This document shows positions 29,837-36,153 of a DNA stretch of 36,153 nt, piece after piece (within the stretch, counting starts at the first letter, position 1; every line of letters begins with the position of its first letter). The stretch spans positions 1-36,153 of the forward strand of contig JAFMHF010000015.1 in NCBI GenBank assembly GCA_017854655.1. Direction: 5' to 3'. The position numbers and the translations under genes were made by a program. The notes under the pieces are model-generated. The model ran no database searches. It saw only the letters and a program-made list of their open reading frames with translations, and was not told where the DNA came from. The stretch comes from Puniceicoccaceae bacterium (lineage in GTDB: Bacteria > Verrucomicrobiota > Verrucomicrobiia > Opitutales > Coraliomargaritaceae).

Positions 29837-30910
29837 ATGCAGCCAGCCGTCACCCAACAGCGAAAGCAATTCTTCCCAATTAACAACCTCTTCCGGGAAT
29901 ACCTCAATATCTTCCACCGCAGCCTAGATCTACCTGTCAGCTACGAAGATTTACTCAAATACGACGACTCCTTTCCGCTGATCAACAAGGAGGGCAACGA
30001 CACGCTCTGGCAGACCTTGATCTATGAGCAACAATTCGGCCGTGATGTCTATGAAGGCCTGAAACGCATCTACGTCCAGCTCCGCTCTGGCGGCGACGAG
30101 TCGATCCTAGGCAATCTCTACATTGATCGCGTCGATTTTTGTACCTTCGGTAATACCAAACCAATGCGCGTGCGCATTGTGAATCAATACAACGATAACC
30201 ACGACTATTTCTACGTCAAAAAAGCCGATGCGTCGCGTGTCTACGGGCTTGAACTCGAAGAGCTACTCTCGCCCAATCATATCAACTTCCTGGTCGACGG
30301 CGACACCTTGATCGAGGAGCACATTATCGGCGTGCCCGGCGACGACTTCATTCGCGACTACCTGCCGCGCTCCGACTTGCACGAAGTCCGCCTTGCCAAG
30401 GAGTTCATTAAATTTAACGAGCGCTGCTTCGTGCGCCTGCTCGGCGACATGCGCGCCTATAACTATGTAGTGGAAGTGACTCCTGACTTTGAGCAAAATC
30501 AGTACCGCGTGCGCGCGATCGACTTCGACCAACAAAGCTACGAGGGCCGCCGCAGCCTCTACTTACCGCAGTTTTTCAAAAACAACCTACCGGTGGTGAA
30601 GCTCTGCACCGACCTGATCAATCTAGAGACGAGTCAACAATATCAACGCGAAGAGCGCTCTTTAATACGACGACGCCTGAAATTTGCACTGCACCGTATG
30701 CAGCACTTGCGTAACTGCATGTGCGCCGACCAAATTTCCAGTACTGAAAAGACTTACCAGTTACGCAAAGAACTGGCGCAAATGCACAACGACCATCGCT
30801 TCATGCTCTGTCATTCGATGGGCGAACTCACCTTCCTCAATATCACTCTCACACTCGGACTCGAAGGCGACGCTGCCTACTTCCCCGAAGGCGCTGGTAG
30901 ATTCATCTAA
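29837..30910 (+). CDS. Uncharacterised protein with kinase-fold-like motifs
   Basis: A 357-residue protein I do not recognise by name. Several segments resemble the protein-kinase-like fold in the right order: YFYVKKAD (K128/K129) like the ATP-binding lysine strand; TLIEEHIIGVPGDDF (158-171) like the hinge and following glycine; LLGDMRAYNYVVEV with D204-x4-N209 at the catalytic loop; and VRAIDFDQQ with D229 and D231 like the metal-binding DFx. The N-terminal 110 residues and the C-terminal helical part (250-357, many R, K, L, H) have no match I can name. There is no signal peptide or membrane segment. It sits alone after the divergent SRP RNA, upstream of ppiB. The fold assignment is inference and needs profile searches. 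Confidence 0.6.
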   Translation: MQPAVTQQRKQFFPINNLFREYLNIFHRSLDLPVSYEDLLKYDDSFPLINKEGNDTLWQTLIYEQQFGRDVYEGLKRIYVQLRSGGDESILGNLYIDRVDFCTFGNTKPMRVRIVNQYNDNHDYFYVKKADASRVYGLELEELLSPNHINFLVDGDTLIEEHIIGVPGDDFIRDYLPRSDLHEVRLAKEFIKFNERCFVRLLGDMRAYNYVVEVTPDFEQNQYRVRAIDFDQQSYEGRRSLYLPQFFKNNLPVVKLCTDLINLETSQQYQREERSLIRRRLKFALHRMQHLRNCMCADQISSTEKTYQLRKELAQMHNDHRFMLCHSMGELTFLNITLTLGLEGDAAYFPEGAGRFI

Positions 30911-31003
30911 GTCGAATCGCACCGAAAAATTCGGTTGCGCCTGAGCGCGGAAGCCAGCCTACTAGCCAAAGTTTTTATCAAAACACGTAAACATCAAATA
31001 ATT

Positions 31004-31477
31004 ATGTCAGAAAATCTCATCATCGAAACCACACAGGGCAGCATCGAGTTCAAGCTGTTCGACGATATCGCACCTAAAACTTGCGAAAACTTCCGTACTC
31101 ACGCGAAAAACGGCTACTACAACGGCATCATTTTTCACCGTATTATCGAGGAGTTCATGATTCAAGGTGGCGACCCAACTGGCACTGGCCGTGGTGGCGA
31201 GTCGATCTGGGGCAAAAACTTTGAAGACGAGTGCGTCAGCTCACACTCCTTTGACCGCCCGGGTCTATTGGCGATGGCAAATGCAGGTCCAGGCACTAAC
31301 GGCAGCCAGTTCTTCATTACTACCGTCGCAACTCCTTGGCTCAACATGCGCCACACTATTTTTGGTGAAGTCGTCAACGGCATGGATGTCGTTGATGCGC
31401 TCGAAGGCGTGAAAAAAGGCGCTGGCGACAAACCAGTCGAAGATCAAAAGATCATCAGCATCAAAACTGCTGAATAA
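31004..31477 (+). CDS. ppiB: Cyclophilin-type peptidyl-prolyl cis-trans isomerase
   Basis: Catalyses proline isomerisation during folding. From the ATG at 31004 the protein has 157 residues with no signal peptide, so it is cytoplasmic (PpiB-like). Motifs are [19 protein letters not shown] with the catalytic arginine, [20 protein letters not shown] and the tail [18 protein letters not shown] frame from 30935 reads 23 further non-conserved codons and was rejected. The stop codon lies inside the first codons of the next gene (menH), suggesting coupling. Confidence 0.95.
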   Translation: MSENLIIETTQGSIEFKLFDDIAPKTCENFRTHAKNGYYNGIIFHRIIEEFMIQGGDPTGTGRGGESIWGKNFEDECVSSHSFDRPGLLAMANAGPGTNGSQFFITTVATPWLNMRHTIFGEVVNGMDVVDALEGVKKGAGDKPVEDQKIISIKTAE

Positions 31478-32297
31478 ACAGGCACAGATTCTTGCCCTGC
31501 ATGGGTTTACCGGATGTGGCGAGGACTTTGCGGAGTTCTCGCCACTTTGCGGTGCGGCCAACACATGGACCTGCCCGAACCTCCCTGGCCATGGACCAGA
31601 GCCTTCGCTTGATTGCAGCCCCAAGGCTACGGTTGATCTGGTGCAGACACATGCGGCTACGCTGCAGGCGAAGCGATCAAACGACGTAGCAGCGACACTC
31701 CTGTCGCTTGACCTAAAAAGCGACAAGAGTGTCGCTTCTACAACGCCCAAGATATTGCTCGGCTATTCGATGGGAGCACGTGCTGCACTCCTTCATGCTA
31801 TCTCCAATCCCAAGCACTGGGATGCCTTAATTCTAATCAGCCCGAACCCTGGCATCGAATCAGCAGCCGAACGCAGCGCCCGTGCCGCCAGCGATACTGC
31901 GCTCGCGCAGCGAATCATGCGCGCAGGCGTGCCCGCTTTCCTTGATTTTTGGCAACAAAGCCCGATCATTGGCAGCCAGCAAAACATACGCGCAGATTGG
32001 CGAGCGACCATGCAGCAACATCGACTGCTACATACCGCCGCAGGGCTCGCAGCGAGCGTCGAGCAATTTGGTCAAGCAGCCTGCCCCGACCTCTGGCCGC
32101 AGCTCAGTGAACTGCAGTGTTCGATCCTATTGATCAGCGGCGAGCACGACTTAAAGTACTGCACGATCGCCAAGCGTATGCAGCGTGCACTGCCACAGGC
32201 GCAGTGGATCAAAATACCAGATGCTGGCCACATGCCACACTTAGAAGCGCCCGAAGCTACGGCCGCCGCGATCCGCCGCTTCCTCGATCAGCTCTAG
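31470..32297 (+). CDS. menH: MenH-like alpha/beta hydrolase (SHCHC synthase family)
   Basis: An alpha/beta-hydrolase of about 275 residues resembling MenH, which makes 2-succinyl-6-hydroxy-2,4-cyclohexadiene-1-carboxylate in menaquinone synthesis. Motifs (numbering from 31470) are [13 protein letters not shown] (oxyanion H11-G12), [22 protein letters not shown] with nucleophile S100, SGEHDLKYC with D227 and [12 protein letters not shown] with H254. No ATG occurs before 31641, which lies after the first motif. The start is therefore a non-ATG codon, probably CTG at 31467 or 31470, overlapping the ppiB stop and coupled to it. Residues 73-91 are encoded by a palindromic repeat element. A generic hydrolase role remains possible. 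Confidence 0.75.
   Translation: MNKQAQILALHGFTGCGEDFAEFSPLCGAANTWTCPNLPGHGPEPSLDCSPKATVDLVQTHAATLQAKRSNDVAATLLSLDLKSDKSVASTTPKILLGYSMGARAALLHAISNPKHWDALILISPNPGIESAAERSARAASDTALAQRIMRAGVPAFLDFWQQSPIIGSQQNIRADWRATMQQHRLLHTAAGLAASVEQFGQAACPDLWPQLSELQCSILLISGEHDLKYCTIAKRMQRALPQAQWIKIPDAGHMPHLEAPEATAAAIRRFLDQL
31686..31741. repeat. 24-bp inverted-repeat element inside menH
   Basis: Two 24-base arms (31686-31709 and 31718-31741) match as inverted repeats at 22 of 24 positions, separated by the loop GACCTAAA. Each arm is itself a small palindrome (AGCGACA/TGTCGCT). The structure resembles the paired palindromes at 4.5 kb but has a different sequence. It lies within the coding frame of the MenH-like gene, which stays open through it. 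It looks like a MITE/REP-type element tolerated as a surface loop. Confidence 0.85.
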
Positions 32298-32303
32298 ACG
32301 CTG

Positions 32304-32879
32304 CTACTCGATATTTGGCAAGTTCGGATCTTTCTCGATACGTTCTGGGAATTGTTGAATCGACCGACTTAACGATTGCACCACACGCGCCTCCGAATGC
32401 TGAATCGCATCAAAAATATTGGGTAGCTCTGCACGCCAGAAAATTTCGTTGGTGGTCGAATCATAGATCTCCACAGTGAGCGAGACACGAACCGCAGTTG
32501 ACGCACTGCCATAGTTACGCCGATGCATCGTCGAAGTGGCACCATCGACAGAGTCAAACAGGCCAGCATAAGTACTGATCTGCTTATGCCACTTCGCGAC
32601 GACATAAAAATCGCCATTCGATTCAGTCGCCTCAAAACCACGCGCACTCAGCTCTTTTGTTAATACCTGTTCCGACAATGCATTAAGCTCTGCCTCCTCA
32701 ACATCTCTATAGGTCATGCCCGACACGACAGTCCGACCGTAACTAAACGAGTCGAGTTTTGAAAAATAAATCGAGCGCACAAAGTCCCCTGAAGTGCGCG
32801 TCGGCTTCAACGTAGCGCACCCAGTCAAGAATACGGCAGATAGTAGCACGATATTAAGCAGTGGATAAAAAGATTTCAT
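32304..32879 (-). CDS. DUF4136-like lipoprotein, downstream copy
   Basis: A lipoprotein of 191 residues starting at the ATG at 32879. Its signal peptide MKSFYPLLNIVLLSAVFLTG ends in a lipobox LTGC with C21. The body resembles the DUF4136 family: SKLDSFSYGR, LSEQVLTKELSARGFEATES, DFYVVAKWHKQIS and EIYDSTTNEIFWRAELP, followed by a region of small repeats. The function of the family is unknown; an outer-membrane location is likely. The start overlaps the end of a second, similar gene by 26 bases. A long frame up to 33050 exists but lacks a signal peptide at its own start, so 32879 is preferred. Confidence 0.8.
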   Translation of the reverse strand: MKSFYPLLNIVLLSAVFLTGCATLKPTRTSGDFVRSIYFSKLDSFSYGRTVVSGMTYRDVEEAELNALSEQVLTKELSARGFEATESNGDFYVVAKWHKQISTYAGLFDSVDGATSTMHRRNYGSASTAVRVSLTVEIYDSTTNEIFWRAELPNIFDAIQHSEARVVQSLSRSIQQFPERIEKDPNLPNIE

Positions 32880-33405
32880 AAGGACAATGTAAGTCGGGAA
32901 TTGGTAACTCGGAGACCTTTGGTGTGTGATCAGGGAAATTCTGAATTGCCAGTCGCAATGTCTGCGAAACGCGTGCATCAGACCACTGTAAGGCATTAAA
33001 AATGTAAGGCAATTCAGCGCGCCAGAACAAGGATTTATTGGCCGCATCATAAAGCTCCACGATTAGAGAAAAACGCACCGCTTCGGCTGCACTCAGGTTA
33101 ATTTCCTTACGCCACTTCGATACAATATAAAAATCGGCCTCCTGCCCTGCCGAAGCATAGCCACGCTGACTAAGTTCCTCGGTTAGCACATTCTCCGACA
33201 ATTTCTTCATGACCATTGCTTGGGTGCTTCTTAGACCAAGCATACCCGCAACCATCGTATGCTCATACCTAAAACTATCTAATGAAGACATGTCAGTTGG
33301 TTTAACAAAACCACCAATAAGAGTGGTCGATTCAAAAGATGCGCAGCCTGACAGCAAAGCGACAAAGAAGAATGTAACCACACAGGGTCTAAAATAAAAT
33401 CTCAC
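32854..33405 (-). CDS. DUF4136-like lipoprotein, upstream copy
   Basis: A paralogue of the next gene, 183 residues, with start at GTG 33405. The leader MRFYFRPCVVTFFFVALLSG puts the lipobox LSGC with C21 at the same position as in the partner, which supports this start over the TTG at 33432. Shared segments are SLDSFRYEHTMVAGM, LSENVLTEELSQRGYASAG, DFYIVSKWRKEI and ELYDAANKSLFWRAELPYIF. The pair looks like a tandem duplication with 26 bases of overlap and is probably co-transcribed. A stop codon lies just upstream of the TTG, so no longer start is possible. Function unknown. Confidence 0.77.
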   Translation of the reverse strand: MRFYFRPCVVTFFFVALLSGCASFESTTLIGGFVKPTDMSSLDSFRYEHTMVAGMLGLRSTQAMVMKKLSENVLTEELSQRGYASAGQEADFYIVSKWRKEINLSAAEAVRFSLIVELYDAANKSLFWRAELPYIFNALQWSDARVSQTLRLAIQNFPDHTPKVSELPIPDLHCPYEIFLSTA

Positions 33406-33477
33406 AGGCGTATTAAACCTGATTCGCTGCAAAATTCAAACCTTGTCCTACATTCAGCAATATAATCATATGCTTAC

Positions 33478-33564
33478 ATGCGTTTGACCCAACAAGAACG
33501 ATATAGCTTATCGGTGGTATCACTAATTCTAGTGCTAGCCTTGATCGGCTACATCATCTTTTAA
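33478..33564 (+). CDS. Possible 28-residue single-span membrane peptide
   Basis: An ATG frame encodes 28 residues: a short basic/polar N-terminus (MRLTQQERYS) and one hydrophobic helix (SVVSLILVLALIGYIIF) to the stop. No family is recognised and no ribosome-binding site is clear. It stands alone between the lipoprotein pair and the TPP riboswitch. Confidence 0.35.
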   Translation: MRLTQQERYSLSVVSLILVLALIGYIIF

Positions 33565-33751
33565 CTTAGCAGCGTGTCCGTAAGCTTTTATTTGAGCGGA
33601 GACAGCGCAGTACGGTATGCTCGCGGGCGCTGTTCAGGCTGACAGGCGGCGCGAGACCTGCCAGGCTAGCGCCGAAATGAATTCACCCCGCAGCCGTACT
33701 CGGTTCTAATTCTAGGTTGACAAGGTAGCAGCCCTCCTTCTTTTCTGACGA
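33565..33751. other. GC-rich structured stretch before the riboswitch
   Basis: No gene is seen. Arms AGTACGG (33609-33615) and CCGTACT (33694-33700) form an imperfect long-range pair around a GC-rich interior with nested short inverted repeats (ACAGCGC/GCGCTGT at 33602-33632, GGCGC/GCGCC). This could be a leader RNA structure or decay product. A function cannot be assigned. Confidence 0.3.
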
Positions 33752-33858
33752 CCTTCCTTAGGGGTGACCTAGTCTGGGTCTGAGATGTTTCCTTGCAACT
33801 GCACAGAAATGATCCCTTCGAACCTGATCCGGTTGACACCGGCGTAGGAAAAGGAAGG
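33752..33858 (+). promoter_or_regulatory. TPP riboswitch (THI element)
   Basis: The conserved thiamin-pyrophosphate aptamer elements occur in order. A P1 strand CCTTCC (33752-33757) pairs with GGAAGG (33853-33858). GGGGTG (33761-33766), CTGAGA (33780-33785), CCCTTCGAACCTGATC (33814-33829) with the ACCTGATC core, and CCGGCGTAGGAAA then follow. It binds TPP and should repress the downstream TonB-dependent receptor gene, whose ATG is 75 bases on. A terminator hairpin with a T-run is not seen, so translation control is more likely than attenuation. Confidence 0.92.
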
Positions 33859-33902
33859 GAGCGTACTTTATTGCACGATCCCACTTTTCGCCGCCAGAGG
33901 CC

Positions 33903-33930
33903 GGATCTCAAACAACACTGATTGAGATCC
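33903..33930 (+). promoter_or_regulatory. Hairpin at the TonB receptor start codon
   Basis: Perfect 8-base arms (GGATCTCA and TGAGATCC) with a 12-base loop end two bases before the ATG at 33933. There is no T-run. As a stem directly against the start codon, lacking an exposed Shine-Dalgarno sequence, it is a plausible expression platform for the upstream TPP aptamer. This is inference. Confidence 0.55.
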
Positions 33931-33932
33931 AA

Positions 33933-36128
33933 ATGAAATACATACCAACAATACTCGCCATCGCCATCTGCTCGGCTGGCTTACATGCGCAATCCGCCAC
34001 GGAGGCTCCTGTAAACAGCCAGCCAGAAGCCAACCAACTGCCGACCACCATCGTCACTGGTAGCCTGTGGGAATCCGAACTCGAACGCACCACCGCCAGT
34101 GTGACGGTGATCGATCAAGCCCGCCTCGAGACGAATGGCGTGCAGCACTTTGAGGACATCGTCAATGCGATCCCGAATCTCACATGGACCGGCGGCAGCT
34201 CTCGCCCACGCTACATTCAAATCCGTGGTATCGGCGAAAACTCCCAATTCGAAGGCGAAACACCCGACTCTGCCGTGCGCTTCCTGATCGACGACCTCGA
34301 CCTCACGGGTTTGGGCACGGTCGGCAACCTGTTTGACGTGCAACAAGTCGAAGTACTACGCGGCCCACAAGCGGGGGCCTTCGGTGCCAACGCCGCAGGT
34401 GGTGTGATTCGCATCGTCACCAATGAGCCAACACCGTACTGGACTGGCCAAGTCGAAGGCACTGTCGGTGAAGATAGTCTCGTCGCAGGCGGACTCGCCG
34501 TCGGTGGACCCATTATCGAGAGTGATCCCGATAAACTCACCTTCCGACTGGCGCTGCATCAGCTCAACCAAGATGGCTTCCGCGACAACCAGTTCCTCGG
34601 TAAGGACGATACCAATCGGCGCGACGAGCTCACCACCCGACTAAAGCTGCGCTGGTTGGCCAATGACGACTGGCAGTTCGACGGCCAACTTTTCTACGCA
34701 AATGCCGACAACGGTTTTGACGTGTTCTCACTCGCGAATAATCGCACCAAAACTTTCACCGACCAACCCGGACGAGATGAACAAGAGAGCCTAGGCCTCA
34801 GCCTTCGCAGTTCATGGCTCGGGCATGACTTGGTTAAAATAGTCAGCACGACAGCTTTCAACTCAAGTGATTCGCTTTACAGCTTTGACGCAGACTTTGG
34901 TGCAGGCGAATTACAACTAGCGCCGTTCAAGAGTGGTTATACTGAATTCTTAGAAATTAAACGCGATCGTGATGTTTTTTCTCAGGAAATACGCGTCGAT
35001 TCGCTAGAAGATGCACCCGCGATCGGCTTAATTGATCGATGGACCTTGGGCTTGTACTTAGAGTCTTTCGACGAAATTACTCAAACTACAGGCGCATTCC
35101 CAGTGCCTAGCTTCAATACCGATTACGAAAGCGAGACGCTTGGTCTATTTGGCCAAATAACACACGAGGTTACGGAAAAACTACGCCTCACGCTTGGTCT
35201 GCGCGGTGAGTATTATCAACTTGACGGAAAAATTGATAATGAAGGAAACACTATTTTCGATGACGGCTACGGAACAACTTTTCCCATTATCCAACGCCCT
35301 AGTATCGGTTTCAATGACACACTATTCGGAGGAAAAATTACGGCGGAGTATGATTTATCTACCGAGCATCTTTTATTTGCATCATTTGCACGTGGCTACA
35401 AAGCTGGCGGCATCAATCTATCGCCCTCGCTGAATCTTGCCGACTTCGACGATTCCTTTCCCTCTGGAACGCTTCCCGCCGACTATGATACTGAAACACT
35501 TTATAACTATGAAATCGGACTGCGGTCTACTTGGTTTGATAGTGCAGTGAAAACTAAGCTCACCGCCTTTTATTTACAGCGCGACGATGCTCAACTACGA
35601 GGATCAGCTGGCGCACGTAATGCGTTTACTTACTTCACAGTCAACGTAGATGAGGCAGAACACTTTGGACTGGAAGCGGAAATCGACTGGCAAATTAATC
35701 CATACTGGAAAATCAGTTTGAGCGGCGGGCTCCTCGAAACGGATCGAGACCAGTTTTCGGTTCCAGGCGCACCTGGAATCCTTTCAGATCGCAGCGAACT
35801 CTCGAACTCTCCAAATTATACGTACTCAGTTAGGCTCAATTATGACTCGCTCGATCACTTCTTTGCTAATATTGAAATCACAGGGAGTGACGCTTACTTT
35901 GAAGAGAACACAATCGAGGAAAAGCGGAACGCTTACGATGTCGTGAATGCGTCCGTCGGCTACCGCTACGAAAACTGGACGTTCACCATCTGGGGCAAGA
36001 ACCTGTTTGACGAAGGCTACGAAGACCGCGTATTTTTCTTCGACAATTATGATGGCACTGGCAACCGTCGCTTCGAAGCCCCCGCAGCCCCGCGCACCTT
36101 TGGCATCACCGCCAACTACCGCTGGTAA
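33933..36128 (+). CDS. TonB-dependent outer-membrane receptor, TPP-riboswitch controlled
   Basis: An outer-membrane active transporter of 731 residues. A signal peptide (MKYIPTILAIAICSAGLHAQ) is followed by a TonB-box-like LPTTIVTGSL, the plug domain (SVTVIDQARLETNG, YIQIRGIGENSQ, VEVLRGPQAGAFGANAAGGV) and a long beta-barrel ending in the aromatic W of NYRW, as outer-membrane proteins do. The TPP riboswitch upstream suggests uptake of thiamin or a precursor; in Bacteroidetes similar riboswitches are known before TonB-dependent receptors. GC content is markedly lower in the central barrel than at both ends (see findings). The gene is complete. Confidence 0.92.
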   Translation: MKYIPTILAIAICSAGLHAQSATEAPVNSQPEANQLPTTIVTGSLWESELERTTASVTVIDQARLETNGVQHFEDIVNAIPNLTWTGGSSRPRYIQIRGIGENSQFEGETPDSAVRFLIDDLDLTGLGTVGNLFDVQQVEVLRGPQAGAFGANAAGGVIRIVTNEPTPYWTGQVEGTVGEDSLVAGGLAVGGPIIESDPDKLTFRLALHQLNQDGFRDNQFLGKDDTNRRDELTTRLKLRWLANDDWQFDGQLFYANADNGFDVFSLANNRTKTFTDQPGRDEQESLGLSLRSSWLGHDLVKIVSTTAFNSSDSLYSFDADFGAGELQLAPFKSGYTEFLEIKRDRDVFSQEIRVDSLEDAPAIGLIDRWTLGLYLESFDEITQTTGAFPVPSFNTDYESETLGLFGQITHEVTEKLRLTLGLRGEYYQLDGKIDNEGNTIFDDGYGTTFPIIQRPSIGFNDTLFGGKITAEYDLSTEHLLFASFARGYKAGGINLSPSLNLADFDDSFPSGTLPADYDTETLYNYEIGLRSTWFDSAVKTKLTAFYLQRDDAQLRGSAGARNAFTYFTVNVDEAEHFGLEAEIDWQINPYWKISLSGGLLETDRDQFSVPGAPGILSDRSELSNSPNYTYSVRLNYDSLDHFFANIEITGSDAYFEENTIEEKRNAYDVVNASVGYRYENWTFTIWGKNLFDEGYEDRVFFFDNYDGTGNRRFEAPAAPRTFGITANYRW

Positions 36129-36153
36129 CTGCTGCCTAGCATATTTCGAATCA

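Noticed and set aside
31680-31745. Target-site duplication AACG around the menH element
   Set aside because: The same four bases occur on both sides (31680-31683 and 31742-31745), but a four-base match separated by 62 bases is too weak to assert a transposition footprint.

Overview
The window looks like a chromosomal segment of a marine Verrucomicrobiota bacterium, most likely class Opitutia (Puniceicoccales, Coraliomargarita-like). This is inferred from gene content, not from a search. The supporting features are an mcsA-mcsB-clpC cluster outside Firmicutes, a fragment of the Gfo/Idh/MocA oxidoreductases so abundant in these bacteria, an E. coli AldA-like dehydrogenase of the kind used after fucose or rhamnose breakdown, a TonB-dependent receptor and DUF4136-type lipoproteins (Gram-negative envelope), and a moderate-to-high GC content. 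Almost all of the window is ordinary housekeeping sequence. No CRISPR array, prophage, intact insertion sequence or recognisable defence system is visible.

Layout. 0.2-2.2 kb: a decayed oxidoreductase remnant with its terminator, then isochorismate synthase (menF), both on the minus strand. 2.4-4.4 kb: a UvrD/PcrA-type helicase, followed by a paired palindromic repeat. 4.6-7.8 kb: citramalate synthase and lactaldehyde-type dehydrogenase (minus). 8.0-10.2 kb: a stand-alone EF-G with its terminator. 10.2-11.1 kb: a gene-poor stretch with tRNA-His and a 25-bp direct repeat of the tRNA 3' end, looking like an integration scar. 11.1-16.3 kb: two tandem HAD phosphatases, a left-handed beta-helix protein, HflX, a membrane protein and a family 4-like uracil-DNA glycosylase. 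16.3-20.5 kb: clpC, mcsB and mcsA (minus), a protein-arginine phosphorylation and degradation module. 20.6-25.1 kb: ilvE, a divergent thymidine phosphorylase and argS. 25.2-28 kb: an inositol-monophosphatase-family phosphatase overlapping an APH/CHK-like kinase, then an exported MsrB. 28-29.7 kb: dnaX with an A10 slippery run, directly downstream of the SRP RNA gene. 29.8-32.3 kb: an uncharacterised kinase-fold-like protein, cyclophilin and a MenH-like hydrolase carrying a palindromic insertion. 32.3-33.4 kb: two tandem lipoproteins. 33.5-36.1 kb: a TPP riboswitch controlling a TonB-dependent receptor that is probably a thiamin(e)-compound importer.

How the genes connect. cimA and ilvE together fit a threonine-independent route to isoleucine. 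menF and menH are two scattered steps of menaquinone synthesis. McsA/McsB/ClpC form one quality-control pathway. ffs and dnaX are neighbours, as they are in Bacillus. The strongest items for follow-up are the dnaX frameshift site, where the in-frame product is the short form and the long form needs -1 slippage; the replaced active-site motif in the thymidine phosphorylase homologue; the unannotated kinase-like protein; the 24-bp inverted-repeat element inside menH; the tRNA-His 3' duplication; and the TPP riboswitch/TonB receptor pair, whose receptor gene also has a mosaic GC content.
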